Shown in pieces: positions 55,999 through 64,000 of a stretch of 64,000 nt of DNA (position 1 is the stretch's first letter; the number at the start of each line of letters is the position of its first letter). The notes beneath the pieces are model-generated. The model was not told the origin of the DNA, ran no database searches, and worked only from the letters and a program-made list of their open reading frames with translations. The stretch comes from Archangium violaceum (GTDB taxonomy: Bacteria; Myxococcota; Myxococcia; Myxococcales; Myxococcaceae), in the NCBI RefSeq assembly GCF_016859125.1, contig NZ_CP069338.1, positions 6,449,501 to 6,513,500 on the forward strand. The letters run 5' to 3'. The position numbers and the translations under genes are program-made.

Positions 55999-56820
55999 AT
56001 GGAACGACTCTCCGACTGGTACGACCATCCCGAGTATTACGAGGCCATCTTCGGCACGGACACCGAGCGGGAGATGGACTTCCTGCTGGAGGTGAGCCGC
56101 CGTTACGGCACGGGGGGCAAGAGGTTGCTCGAGCCCGCGTGTGGGGCGGGCCGGCTCGTCGCCGAGGCCGCGCGCCGGGGCTACCAGGTGGTGGGCTACG
56201 ACATCTCCGAGAAGATGCTGGCCCACGCCCGCCGACGCCTCACTCCGGCCATGCGCCGGAGGGTTCGCCTCCATCAGGCCCGCATGGAGGAGTTCTACCA
56301 GCCGGAGCTGGAGGGGAAGGTGGACCTGGCCTTCAACCTGGTGTCCACGTTCCGCTACCTGGACAGCGAGAAGGCGGCGCTCGCGCACCTGGAGGGGACG
56401 CGGCGGCTGCTGAATCCCGAGGGCGTGTACGTGCTCGGCTTCCACCTGACGGACTATGAGCGGGACAAGGCGGAGCACGAGCGGTGGGTGGAGCGGCTCG
56501 GGAAGGACACGGTGGTGTGCAACACCCACGAGGGGTTGCCGGATCCCCGCCTGAGACGCTCGGCCATGCGGAACCGGCTGCGGATAACAGGGCCGGGGAA
56601 GGACCTGCTCATCGAGACGCACTGGTACTTCCGCACATACGATCTGCCGCAGATCCGGCGGCTGTTCCGCCGTGCGGGACTCCAGGTGTTGGCGGTCTAC
56701 GACTTCGACTACCAGGTGGATGCGCCACGGAAGCGGAGAGAAATCAGGCTCGACAGCATCTTCGTGCTGCAACCCGTGAAGACCAAGACTCCCTCTCCCT
56801 CCGGGAGAGGGTCGGGGTGA
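55999..56820 (+). CDS. Class I SAM-dependent methyltransferase
   Basis: 273 aa. Rossmann-type fold with L-E-P-A-C-G-A-G-R-L (motif I), V-V-G-Y-D-I-S (acidic end of beta 2) and V-D-L-A-F-N-L-V-S-T-F (motif IV). Substrate unknown. The last residues, S-P-S-G-R-G-S-G, are encoded by the REP-like repeat copy C, whose TGA is the stop codon. The same tail ends the unrelated gene at 59454, so the C-terminus is repeat-derived, not part of the fold. Confidence 0.88.
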   Translation: MERLSDWYDHPEYYEAIFGTDTEREMDFLLEVSRRYGTGGKRLLEPACGAGRLVAEAARRGYQVVGYDISEKMLAHARRRLTPAMRRRVRLHQARMEEFYQPELEGKVDLAFNLVSTFRYLDSEKAALAHLEGTRRLLNPEGVYVLGFHLTDYERDKAEHERWVERLGKDTVVCNTHEGLPDPRLRRSAMRNRLRITGPGKDLLIETHWYFRTYDLPQIRRLFRRAGLQVLAVYDFDYQVDAPRKRREIRLDSIFVLQPVKTKTPSPSGRGSG

Positions 56821-56824
56821 GGGT
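56789..56824. repeat. REP-like palindrome, copy C
   Basis: CTCCCTCTCCCTCCGGGAGA then GGGTCGGGGTGAGGGT. It overlaps the end of the methyltransferase gene and gives its stop codon. It sits in the convergence with the GDYXXLXY gene, whose stop is at 56827. Confidence 0.85.
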
Positions 56825-56826
56825 AT

Positions 56827-57336
56827 CTACCTGCTCTGTGCGCCGAGCGGCTGTCGTTCAGCGTCCCGCAGACCCACGAGCACGCTGGAGCCATCATCGG
56901 CCACGCGCAGCTCGCCATACTTCGCGTCGGCGTACTGGTCCGCGTGGCCCTCCTGGAAGAAGAAGGACTCCGCACCCAGGCGCACGCGACCCTTGCGTAC
57001 CCTGTAGCGCAGCAGCAGCTCGCCTGGGGCGAGCGGGGTGCCGGGCGCATCACGGCGGACGAAGCGCCCCACGCCGTTCTCGTCGAGGCGGAGCACGAGG
57101 CGCCCGTCCTCCGTGTTCGGGTCCGAGTCCGCGAACGGGTCGGGATCGCGGACCTCGCGGCTGATGGCGTAGTCGAGCACCATGTAATCGCCCTGCATGA
57201 GCGAACGCGGATCCACGGGTGCGAGCTCCAGCAGCACGGGCGTGCCGTGGGCGAGGACGAGCTCCTTGCGTACGACCAGCACCACCAGGACGAGCACGAT
57301 CAGGGCGAGTCCGCCAAATATGACGCGGGCGCGCAT
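56827..57336 (-). CDS. GDYXXLXY-domain membrane protein
   Basis: 169 aa. One N-terminal helix (about 8-24), then a periplasmic beta domain with the namesake G-D-Y-M-V-L-D-Y motif near residues 49-56 and L-L-R-Y-R-V-R-K-G-R-V-R-L-G-A-E-S-F-F-F. The family is always found after DUF4401 and DUF2157 genes, as here. Function unknown. Its ATG shares one base with the preceding TGA (TGATG). Confidence 0.92.
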   Translation of the reverse strand: MRARVIFGGLALIVLVLVVLVVRKELVLAHGTPVLLELAPVDPRSLMQGDYMVLDYAISREVRDPDPFADSDPNTEDGRLVLRLDENGVGRFVRRDAPGTPLAPGELLLRYRVRKGRVRLGAESFFFQEGHADQYADAKYGELRVADDGSSVLVGLRDAERQPLGAQSR

Positions 57337-58409
57337 CAGCGCACCTCCTCGGTAGCGGGGAAGCGGCGCAGGATGAAGAGACGCAGGCCGAGCAGCACCA
57401 GGCCGCCGCCGAGCAGCGCGAGCGACTTGGCCAACAGCGTGAGCTGGAGGTCGTAGTAGTAGCCCACGCCGAAGCCGAGCACGAAGAGCACGGCCATGCC
57501 GAGCATCACCACGCTGCGCCGATGGAAACCGAGCAGGAGCACGCCGGTGGCGGCGATGACTCCGGGGGTCTGGAGCGTGAGGAGCGCCAGAAGCCCGAGC
57601 GAGGCGAAGGCCGTCACGCCCGCGATTCCACCGGGCTCGGAGCCCGTCTCCTCCAGCACGCGCCAGGCCGAGTACAGCGTCACCACTGCGAGTCCCAGGG
57701 TCAGCACGCCGGGTGGCAGTTCCACCGCGCCGTGGCGGAAGAGTTCGCGGTAGATGTCATGGAACCAGCTGCGCATCACCAATGACGACAGGAGCGTGGT
57801 GACGAGCCCGAAGGCCGCGGGCGTCACCATCGCACCCCAGGGCCCACTCTGGAGCCGTCCCTGTTGGAGCAGGAGGTGGTGCGCGAGAAGGGTGAGGCCC
57901 ACGAGCGCCACGTCCACCAGCACGCCGGGCGCGGTGAGGCGCAGCAGGAGCATCAACGCGAAGCTGGCGAACAGCGCGGACAGGAAACGCTGGATGGCAT
58001 CCGGGTAGACGAAGAGAAGTACCCCCTGGATAGCGATGGTGGCGATGGCCGCCGCCTCCGCGCTCTCGGAGAGGACCGCGACGCCACCGATGAAGAGGCC
58101 CTGCCCGGCCAGTCCGGTGGACAGGGCGAGCTGGGTGAGGAACACGTTGTCCCCCAGACGGCGCAGGAAGACGGCACCTCCGGTGAGCAGCAGGCCCAGG
58201 ATGATGGCGCCCACCTCCTCGCCGATCACCACTCCCAGGGAGAGGAACGCCATCAGGAACAGGGAGGAGAACCAGGCTCCGAATCCGATGAGGACGCGCA
58301 CGAACCAGGGCATGGCCGCGGTGGCCTGCCGGGAGGCTGCGAGCGCGGCGCGCGCCTGTTCCTGGAACTCGGCGGGCAGAACCTCCCGGAGCGAGGGTTT
58401 GAGCGCCAT
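57336..58409 (-). CDS. DUF4401 membrane protein
   Basis: 357 aa from ATG 58409, ten or more hydrophobic helices. It belongs to DUF4401 by context and by the N-terminal pattern P-W-F-V-R-V-L-I-G-F-G-A-W. Middle gene of the DUF2157-DUF4401-GDYXXLXY operon found across many proteobacteria. Two bases separate it from the DUF2157 stop. No function is known for the trio. Confidence 0.9.
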   Translation of the reverse strand: MALKPSLREVLPAEFQEQARAALAASRQATAAMPWFVRVLIGFGAWFSSLFLMAFLSLGVVIGEEVGAIILGLLLTGGAVFLRRLGDNVFLTQLALSTGLAGQGLFIGGVAVLSESAEAAAIATIAIQGVLLFVYPDAIQRFLSALFASFALMLLLRLTAPGVLVDVALVGLTLLAHHLLLQQGRLQSGPWGAMVTPAAFGLVTTLLSSLVMRSWFHDIYRELFRHGAVELPPGVLTLGLAVVTLYSAWRVLEETGSEPGGIAGVTAFASLGLLALLTLQTPGVIAATGVLLLGFHRRSVVMLGMAVLFVLGFGVGYYYDLQLTLLAKSLALLGGGLVLLGLRLFILRRFPATEEVR

Positions 58410-58411
58410 GG

Positions 58412-59404
58412 CTACACCTCCTCCGAGCCACGCGCCTCGGCGCGCAGCCACCAGACCGAGAGTCCCACCTCGCCGATGATGACCAGGGCCATCACGAAGA
58501 AGACGTCCGGCTCGAAGCGGTTCTCATTGAACAGGGCGCGGCCAATCAAGGTGGTGACCAGCGTCATCGCGCTCATCGCGTCCAGGGTGAGAAGGAAGAG
58601 CTCGGAGCGGACGAAGCGGTGGAAGAGATACGCCGCGACCATCACTCCCAGGAGCAGGCCGAACGCCACGCGGCTCGCGGTGTCCGCCTCGCGAGGCTCC
58701 GCCACCATGTAGGTCGCCAGCGCGAGCAGCGGTGCCAGTGTCATCATCGCGAGCACCCGGGGCAGCCACCGGCCCTGAAGCCAGGGAATGCCACGCCCCG
58801 CGAGGAGCTCGTGCGCGGCCCAGGCCCCGCCGTTCACCAGCCCGAGCACCAGGAGCAGCGTGGAACCCTCTCCGAGGGCGACCTGCTCCCAATAAAGGCA
58901 GATACCCGTGTCCACGAGGAGCAGCAGCAACAGCCACAAGGGGCCAAAGCGCGCGAGCGCCACCCAGGGCAGGACGAGCAGGCTCCACCCGATGAACAGC
59001 TCATAGGGATCGGCGCCCGTCTGGTACGCCTGCCCGTAGACGGCGAGTAGCGGGCCCACGAGCACCGCCGCGAAGAGGAGGGCGAACTGTCCAGCGAGCC
59101 CCTCACCCAGACGCCAGGCCGCGAGGGACGCCGCGAGGATGGCCGCCAGCAGCAGCCCCATCTTCCCGAAGCGGTGGAGGGCCGCCCAGTTGTAGGCGAA
59201 GAAGTAGATGACGCCGGAGAGCACGAGCAACGAGCCGAAGCCGAGCAGCACGGCGGACAGGAAGCGCCGCCAGGCGGGCCGCGCTGGAGAGGCCACGGCG
59301 AGCCGCAGGGCCTGCTCCATGCCCGAGGGCGTCAGGACACCGGCATCGGCGAGCGCGCGGATGCGTTCGGGCGTGGCGGCGAAATCAAGCGGATCAAGGG
59401 ACAC
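58412..59404 (-). CDS. DUF2157 membrane protein
   Basis: 330 aa from GTG 59404. The short cytoplasmic N-terminus (helical, R-I-R-A-L-A-D-A-G-V-L-T) and about ten hydrophobic helices, beginning F-G-S-L-L-V-L-S-G-V-I-Y-F-F-A-Y-N-W, fit DUF2157. First gene of its operon. The frame stays open further upstream, but the plus-strand alkylation repair gene occupies that DNA. A 49-base divergent gap holds both promoters. Confidence 0.9.
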   Translation of the reverse strand: MSLDPLDFAATPERIRALADAGVLTPSGMEQALRLAVASPARPAWRRFLSAVLLGFGSLLVLSGVIYFFAYNWAALHRFGKMGLLLAAILAASLAAWRLGEGLAGQFALLFAAVLVGPLLAVYGQAYQTGADPYELFIGWSLLVLPWVALARFGPLWLLLLLLVDTGICLYWEQVALGEGSTLLLVLGLVNGGAWAAHELLAGRGIPWLQGRWLPRVLAMMTLAPLLALATYMVAEPREADTASRVAFGLLLGVMVAAYLFHRFVRSELFLLTLDAMSAMTLVTTLIGRALFNENRFEPDVFFVMALVIIGEVGLSVWWLRAEARGSEEV

Positions 59405-59453
59405 GGCGGTGGAGGCTAGCGCCCCGACCCCTGTCCCGGCCAGACTCCCTGTT

Positions 59454-60197
59454 GTGAGCACTCCCTCCGCGAAGAGCGTCCAGGACGAGCTGGCACGAGC
59501 GGCCGATCCCGAGAAGGCCGCCTTCTTTCCGAAGTTCTTCAAGACGGGCCCGGGGGGATACGCCGAAGGGGACGTGTTCCTGGGCGTGACCGTCCCGGAG
59601 CAGCGGCGGATCGCCCGGCGCCACAAGAACCTCCCCCTGGAGCAGGTGCGTGAGCTGTTACGGAGCAAGCTGCACGAGCACCGGTTCACCGGCTTCGTCA
59701 TCCTCGTGGAGCAGTTCGAGCGGGCGGACGAGGCCGGACGCGAACGCCTCTTCACCTTCTGCCGGGAGCACCTGGCGGGGATGAACAACTGGGACCTGGT
59801 GGACACGGTGGCGCCGCGACTGATCGGCGCATACCTGCTCGAGCATCCCGAGCACGTGCCGCAGCTCTACGACTTCGCACGCTCGCCAGTGCTGTGGGAG
59901 CGGCGCATCGCCATCATGGCGACCTTCGCCTTCATCCGGGCGGGAGACTTCACACACACGTTGAAGCTGGCGGAACTCCTGCTCCACGACGAGCACGATC
60001 TCATCCACAAGGCGGTGGGGTGGATGCTGCGCGAGGTAGGGAACAGGAACATGGCGACCGAGGAAACCTTCCTCGACCGCCATGCCGGAGAGATGCCGAG
60101 GACCATGTTGCGCTACGCCATCGAGAAGTTCCCGCCAGCCAGACGCAAACATTACATGACCCTCTCTCCCTCTCCCTCTGGGAGAGGGTCGGGGTGA
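59454..60197 (+). CDS. DNA alkylation repair protein (AlkD-like HEAT repeats)
   Basis: 247 aa from GTG 59454. All-helical HEAT-like repeats with F-F-K-T-G-P-G-x-Y-x-x-G-D-V-F-L-G-V, N-N-W-D-L-V-D and L-W-E-R-R-I-A-I-M-A-T-F, the pattern of the AlkC/AlkD glycosylase family that excises alkylated bases such as 3-methyladenine and 7-methylguanine. The Asp and Trp residues that line the AlkD cleft are in place. The final S-P-S-G-R-G-S-G is encoded by a REP-like repeat (copy D), which also supplies the stop codon. Confidence 0.9.
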   Translation: MSTPSAKSVQDELARAADPEKAAFFPKFFKTGPGGYAEGDVFLGVTVPEQRRIARRHKNLPLEQVRELLRSKLHEHRFTGFVILVEQFERADEAGRERLFTFCREHLAGMNNWDLVDTVAPRLIGAYLLEHPEHVPQLYDFARSPVLWERRIAIMATFAFIRAGDFTHTLKLAELLLHDEHDLIHKAVGWMLREVGNRNMATEETFLDRHAGEMPRTMLRYAIEKFPPARRKHYMTLSPSPSGRGSG

Positions 60198-60201
60198 GGG
60201 T
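60158..60201. repeat. REP-like palindrome, copy D
   Basis: GACCCTCTCTCCCTCTCCCT then CTGGGAGAGGGTCGGGGTGAGGG. It overlaps the end of the alkylation repair gene, giving its tail and TGA stop, and lies 27 bases before the converging nucleotidyltransferase stop. An extra CTCTCC unit makes it longer than copy C. Confidence 0.85.
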
Positions 60202-60228
60202 ATGCATTCCCGTGCTCCCACCCGTGAC

Positions 60229-61011
60229 TCAGAACCGTGAGCGCCGGAACTCGAGCAACCACGCCTCCAACTCTTCGGCGCCCACGGGCTCCTCGGGGAG
60301 CACGGAGTGCTCGCAGGCCGAGTCAAGCCGCTCGAAGGCGCGTCCCACCTGTCCGCGCCAGTGCTCGGAGAGGGATTCGGGCAACTCACTGCGCTCGCCA
60401 CGCCGCTTCCACTCGACGAGCTCGCGCGCCTCCCGGAAGCCATAGCGGTCCATCAGCGCGGTGAGGTCCGTCTCCACTTCGCCGGTGAGCAGCGCGTGAG
60501 TACCGGTGAGCGCCGTGCGCAGCACGTACAGGAGCTTCTTGGTGGAACGGAAGTCCGTCTTCTCCCACTCGCGCAACTGACTGTGGGCGAAGCCGCGGTA
60601 ATGCCTGTGCAGACGCCGCGACAGCACCCGGCGCACGAGCGGACGCAGGGACTCCAGCTCGGCCGAGCCGCGCAGGGTATGCGCTCCGAGCAGCCGCTCC
60701 ACGTAGTTGCCGTTGCCCTGGAGGACGCCGAACAGCACGGGGCCGACCTCGTTGGACGAGTAATCCACCTCGACGCCGTCCACGACCTCCAGCCGCTCGG
60801 CGGTGGCGGAGCCGCGCTGCTCCAGCCGGAGCAAATGCGCGGTGGGGGTGACGTGGACGCACTTGAGGTCCAGGTCGCTGTCGGGTGAGGGGAAGCCGTA
60901 CGCGTGGGCGCCCGAGAGGGACACGACGAGGTGCTCGCGCCGCGAGGACTCCTCGTCGAGCGCGCGGTCGGCCACGCGCCGCTGGTGTTCCGTCATCAGA
61001 TGGTCCGTCAT
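60229..61011 (-). CDS. Predicted nucleotidyltransferase (COG3541-like), second of pair
   Basis: 260 aa from ATG 61011. The N-terminal nucleotidyltransferase core reads S-L-S-G-A-H-A-Y-G-F-P-S-P-D-S-D-L-D, the G-S-x-x-x-G ... S-D-x-D pattern (Ser/Gly and two Asp for metal). A helical rest follows. Its ATG overlaps the previous stop by four bases, so it is coupled with the larger family member upstream. Substrate unknown. Related genes sit near RNA repair or toxin-antitoxin functions in other bacteria, but nothing here shows which. Confidence 0.8.
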   Translation of the reverse strand: MTDHLMTEHQRRVADRALDEESSRREHLVVSLSGAHAYGFPSPDSDLDLKCVHVTPTAHLLRLEQRGSATAERLEVVDGVEVDYSSNEVGPVLFGVLQGNGNYVERLLGAHTLRGSAELESLRPLVRRVLSRRLHRHYRGFAHSQLREWEKTDFRSTKKLLYVLRTALTGTHALLTGEVETDLTALMDRYGFREARELVEWKRRGERSELPESLSEHWRGQVGRAFERLDSACEHSVLPEEPVGAEELEAWLLEFRRSRF

Positions 61012-62312
61012 GACTCTTCTTCCTTCCATTCGACGGCCGGAGGCGCGGGGGCATCACGGCCGAGCGGCCCGGGCTCCTTCAGCACCCAGCGCCGCGCGAG
61101 TTCCTCGCCCACGCGCCGCAGCAGCCGGTCCGCGCGCCCGTAGTCCGGGAGCTGCGGCAACTTGCTGGTGCGGTGGGCCTCTTCCAGTTCCGGTGCGAGG
61201 GCCTCGGCGTCCCGCAGCACCTCCTCCAGCGGGACGCGTCCGGCCTTGATGTCCAACATGCGCGCCTTGTAGGTGCCGGTGACTTCGAAGGTGGGCACCC
61301 CGTCCCGCAGCCACCCGGTGGCGAGCACCACCAGGCGCAGCAGGTTGTAGGCGTTCTTCGGCCGCAGCTCGCGAGCGCTGGGAGGCCGCTGACCGCCGCC
61401 ACGCGCATAGCGGGTGAGGGCGGCGAAGTCGTTGGCCTCGATGAGGCCCTGGTCCCACAGCGAGCGGTAGAGCTGCTTGAGGTACGTCTTGGCCGCGAGC
61501 AGCGCGTCCTCGGGCGTGGGCGCGGAGCGCGGGGAGATGGCCGCGAGCCGCCGGGCCACCTCGTCCAGACTCGGAGTGGGCTCCTCGCACAGCCACTCGA
61601 GCACCAGGTCCCGGTGCTCGGCGAGCCGCTGGCTGCGCGTGAGCTTGTCGAGCTGGCTCATGGCGTATCGGCCGAAGCTGCCGAAGATGGCCCTGGACAC
61701 GAAGGCCTCGCGCTCGGCGAGCAACCACTCTCCCAGCTCGTCCGAGGCGCGGGCGCTGGGGACGAAGAGCATCTCCAGGGTGTTGGGGTCGGCCCGGAGG
61801 GCCTGTTCCACCGCCTTGGAGATCTCCCAGAAGGTATGGCTGCCATCGGCGCTGACGAGGTCGCGAGCCTTGTCGGCGAGGCCGAAGTGCCAGGGCAGGG
61901 GGAGGCCGAAGACGCCGCGCATGTCGACGTCGGAGGCCTCGTTGGCGAGGCCCCAGGCCTGCGAGCCCACCACGGTCTCCAGCACCACGCAGGGGCGCAG
62001 GGCGTCCCAGGTGGCGGCTCGCCGGAGCGCGAACTGGAGCTGGCCCGGCTTGCGAGGCACGAGCTCGTCACGGGCGTACCAGAGCTCGCCCACGCCGACG
62101 ATCTGGACGTCGAAGCCACCGCCACGGGCGCGGACGACGCGGCCCACCACGCCCTGGGGGATGCGCCGGTCGCCGGCCACGCGCTCCACGCGCGTCGTCA
62201 CCTCGGTGCCGTGGGGCAGGGGAACGGACAGCCGGTCCACCTGCTCGTAGCCACGGGGACGGGCCGTTGCTTCCGTCGGGTCCTGCTCGGGAGTCCTGTG
62301 TCCGCGGGCCAT
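61008..62312 (-). CDS. Predicted nucleotidyltransferase (COG3541-like), first of pair
   Basis: 434 aa. About 75 N-terminal residues form a small beta domain (V-P-L-P-H-G-T-E-V, R-I-P-Q-G-V-V-G-R-V-V-R), then the catalytic part V-V-G-S-Q-A-W-G-L-A-N-E-A-S-D-V-D-M-R-G-V-F. A helical C-terminal part of about 250 residues has no recognised motif. The two Asp of S-D-V-D bind metal in this superfamily. Translationally coupled with the shorter relative that follows. Confidence 0.8.
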   Translation of the reverse strand: MARGHRTPEQDPTEATARPRGYEQVDRLSVPLPHGTEVTTRVERVAGDRRIPQGVVGRVVRARGGGFDVQIVGVGELWYARDELVPRKPGQLQFALRRAATWDALRPCVVLETVVGSQAWGLANEASDVDMRGVFGLPLPWHFGLADKARDLVSADGSHTFWEISKAVEQALRADPNTLEMLFVPSARASDELGEWLLAEREAFVSRAIFGSFGRYAMSQLDKLTRSQRLAEHRDLVLEWLCEEPTPSLDEVARRLAAISPRSAPTPEDALLAAKTYLKQLYRSLWDQGLIEANDFAALTRYARGGGQRPPSARELRPKNAYNLLRLVVLATGWLRDGVPTFEVTGTYKARMLDIKAGRVPLEEVLRDAEALAPELEEAHRTSKLPQLPDYGRADRLLRRVGEELARRWVLKEPGPLGRDAPAPPAVEWKEEES

Positions 62313-62495
62313 GAGTGCCTCCGGGTGGGGAGTACGAGGTGCTCATGGACGTTATGGACGCGGACTCCTGACGGCCATCGGGTGGACACCTGCCTGTCTT
62401 CCGCGCGTCAACGAAATGTCACACGTGCCGCTGTAACGTGCGGCCGCCATTCCTTCTGAGGGAAGGTGAAAGCCTTTTTCTCGGGAGGAGATCGG

Positions 62496-63521
62496 ATGAC
62501 GCAGGGCCTTCAGTCCATGGATGCGGGTGCCTTCTGTGCGCGGCATGGTGGGCAGCCGGCGAGCGCCACGTGTGTGCGTTGTGGCAACTTCATGTGTGGC
62601 GAGTGCGGCGCTGGAGGCCGCGAGGACCGTTGTCCGACATGCCGGGAGCGAGTGGCGGACCCCGCTCCGTTTCCGCTCTCGCGGACGGACTGGCGCTTCG
62701 GTGCGCTCTGGACTCTCTGCTGGGATGTGTTCCGGCGCGAGTGGCTTCTGCTGAGTCTTGGGATGTTGCTGCTCGCCGCTGTCGGTCCCGTGTTCAGTCT
62801 GGGGGTGAGCCTCGTCAGCGGAGCCCTGGGGGGCGCGGCGGGAGAGGAGGGAATGGCGGTGGCTGTGGTGCTGGTGCTGCTCGCCACTCCCTTCATCCTG
62901 GTCATCCAGGGCGTGATGCAACTGGGTGTGCACCGGGTGTCCTGGGCGGTGTTGCGAGGCGGCACGGCTACCTTTCCTGACTTCCTGGGGCAGTGGAGGA
63001 AGACACTCTCCTATGTCGTGCTGGGCATGCTGGGCTCTCTGGTGGCGCTCGCGACCGTGCTCTACGCTGGCTTCATGAACATGCTCATTCCCATGTTCAT
63101 GGGCCTCGCCGTGAGCCTCGAACGGGCGGGGCTGAGTTGGTTGGGCATGCTCCTGGGGGGCGGTCTGAGCTTGGTGGTCATCCTGTTGTCGGGCTACGCA
63201 CTGTTCCGGATGAGCTTCCTGCTGAGTGTGGCGATGATGGAACTGGCATGCAATGACACGGCGGGTCCACTGGTCGCGTTCCGGATTGCCAGGGTCATCA
63301 CCCGGGGACAGCTCCGTTGGTTCCTGCTCGTCTGCCTCATCTCCGCTCCACTGCTCCTTCTGGGAGTCCTGATGTTGGGTATCGGCGTGTTTCCCGCCCT
63401 CGCCCTGGTTCACCTGCTGCTGGTCGGCCTCTACCTGACGCTCCGCAACGGTGTGGATCTTGGAGCCCGCGAGAAATCCGCCGACGCGCTCGGGGAGAAT
63501 GCGTCTGGCTCGGAGGCGTGA
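62496..63521 (+). CDS. B-box-like zinc-binding membrane protein
   Basis: 341 aa from ATG 62496, with a GGGAGGAG site before it. The N-terminus has a Cys/His cluster: F-C-x-x-H-G, C-V-R-C, C-G-E-C and C-P-T-C, a compact zinc-finger pair like the B-box type found at the start of some bacterial membrane proteins. Five or six hydrophobic helices follow, with the C-terminal half Leu/Gly/Val-rich. A short charged tail ends it. No function is known; it may be a zinc-dependent membrane regulator. Confidence 0.75.
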   Translation: MTQGLQSMDAGAFCARHGGQPASATCVRCGNFMCGECGAGGREDRCPTCRERVADPAPFPLSRTDWRFGALWTLCWDVFRREWLLLSLGMLLLAAVGPVFSLGVSLVSGALGGAAGEEGMAVAVVLVLLATPFILVIQGVMQLGVHRVSWAVLRGGTATFPDFLGQWRKTLSYVVLGMLGSLVALATVLYAGFMNMLIPMFMGLAVSLERAGLSWLGMLLGGGLSLVVILLSGYALFRMSFLLSVAMMELACNDTAGPLVAFRIARVITRGQLRWFLLVCLISAPLLLLGVLMLGIGVFPALALVHLLLVGLYLTLRNGVDLGAREKSADALGENASGSEA

Positions 63522-63718
63522 CAGTACGTCAGGGTCCTAGCCCGGGGCCTCGAGCATCTGATGGATCGCCGGACAGATCCCAGTACCCCGGCCGAGAGAA
63601 CGCGGTATGAGACCACCCCGGAAGCGCTCAAGGCTTTCATCGGGAAGTTCGACTGCATCGTCTATTGACGCATCGTCCTGGGACGCGTGGACGAGGTGCT
63701 AATCATTGCAGCCGAGGG

Positions 63719-64000
63719 TCACCGGGCTGCTGAGGTCCTGGTCTTCGCCTTGGCCGTGGTCTTCGTCTTGGGGGTGGTTTTGGCCTTGGCCGTAGTCTTC
63801 GCCTTGACCTTGGGCTGCGCCTTCTGGTCGCTGGCCGTCTTCAGCCAGCGCACGACCTCGGCGTCCACGTCCTTCTTCGCCGTGAGGACCACCTTGTGGG
63901 TGACGCGGTCGTTGCCGAGGTTCCGCGCCTTCTCCAGCCGACCCTCCGGCTCGATGCCCGGCAGCATGAGACCCAGGTCGATCCGCTCCCGGGCCACCTT
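63719..64000 (-). CDS. DUF5655-like protein with Lys/Ala/Thr-rich tail (partial)
   Basis: The frame enters from the right edge and ends at 63719. The visible residues begin R-E-R-I-D-L-G-L-M-L-P-G then R-V-T-H-K-V and D-A-E-V-V-R-W-L-K, matching the C-terminal part of DUF4287/DUF5655 proteins. A tail of K-x-K-T-T-A repeats (about 25 residues) follows, similar to histone-H1-like tails. DNA binding is possible from the tail, but unproven. The start codon lies outside the window. Confidence 0.7.
   Translation of the reverse strand, partial: KVARERIDLGLMLPGIEPEGRLEKARNLGNDRVTHKVVLTAKKDVDAEVVRWLKTASDQKAQPKVKAKTTAKAKTTPKTKTTAKAKTRTSAAR

Noticed and set aside
63561-63668. 35-codon open frame ending in F-D-C-I-V-Y
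   Set aside because: Too short, no ribosome site and no family; could be a gene remnant, but nothing supports it.

Overview
The window is a high-GC chromosomal segment from a predatory, fruiting-body-forming myxobacterium (Myxococcota, most like Archangium, Cystobacter or Melittangium in the Cystobacterineae). The assignment rests on gene content: an MJ0042/GYF/AgmX-type gliding protein, a Ser/Thr kinase with a PEGA-rich sensor tail, FYDLN-acid and zinc-ribbon small proteins, many lipoproteins, third-position GC bias, frequent GTG starts and dense 1-8 bp gene overlaps. There are no tRNAs, rRNAs, CRISPR arrays, insertion sequences or prophage genes. The only RNA gene is RNase P RNA (rnpB).

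Layout. 1-6.4 kb: the tail of a PEGA protein, an M1-type peptidase, ftsY (minus), a lipoprotein, rnpB (minus), RNase HI and a coiled-coil zinc-ribbon protein. 6.5-10.3 kb: a secreted cupredoxin-like protein, small proteins, a gliding-type zinc-ribbon/GYF/TonB-like protein and a decayed MFS transporter. 10.3-26.9 kb: a nucleoside-scavenging region. It holds a secreted ComEC-like metallo-hydrolase with DUF3006, deoC, a DksA-type regulator, a phosphohexomutase that may act as phosphopentomutase, a BMP-type nucleoside ABC importer (two permeases and a double ATPase, no binding protein), and on the other strand deoA/pdp, a WD40 protein, punA, a PilZ protein, cdd and an amino-nucleoside deaminase. 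This set could import nucleosides, deaminate and phosphorolyse them, and feed deoxyribose phosphate to glycolysis, as expected for a predator living on lysed prey. A PilZ (c-di-GMP) gene is translationally interlocked inside it.

27-35.3 kb: a PspA/IM30 gene with a membrane-anchored solute-binding protein and a coiled-coil membrane protein; a small low-GC island with a frameshifted lipoprotein gene and an orphan 193-aa gene; then a lipoprotein and MacB/Lol-type ABC exporter operon. 35.4-39.8 kb: the PEGA-tailed kinase and a tandem AAA ATPase whose first domain looks degenerate. 39.8-45.2 kb: a solo type VI secretion module of VgrG, a LysM protein with a hydrophobic hairpin region (candidate membrane-acting effector) and a four-helix membrane protein (candidate immunity). 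45.2-49.3 kb: an MltD-type transglycosylase with three LysM repeats, a metallophosphatase-tetraheme cytochrome fusion and a single-domain receiver. 49.5-54.5 kb: an MscS channel, a barrel protein and an outer-membrane lipoprotein group including LpoB. 54.6-64 kb: a ZIP transporter, CBS pair, methyltransferase, the DUF2157-DUF4401-GDYXXLXY operon, a DNA alkylation repair protein, two overlapping nucleotidyltransferases, a B-box-like membrane protein and a DUF5655-like partial gene.

A palindromic REP-like repeat occurs four times (about 449, 54511, 56789 and 60160). Two copies supply the same C-terminal residues and stop codon to unrelated genes. Gene functions are inferred by reading motifs; no database search was run.
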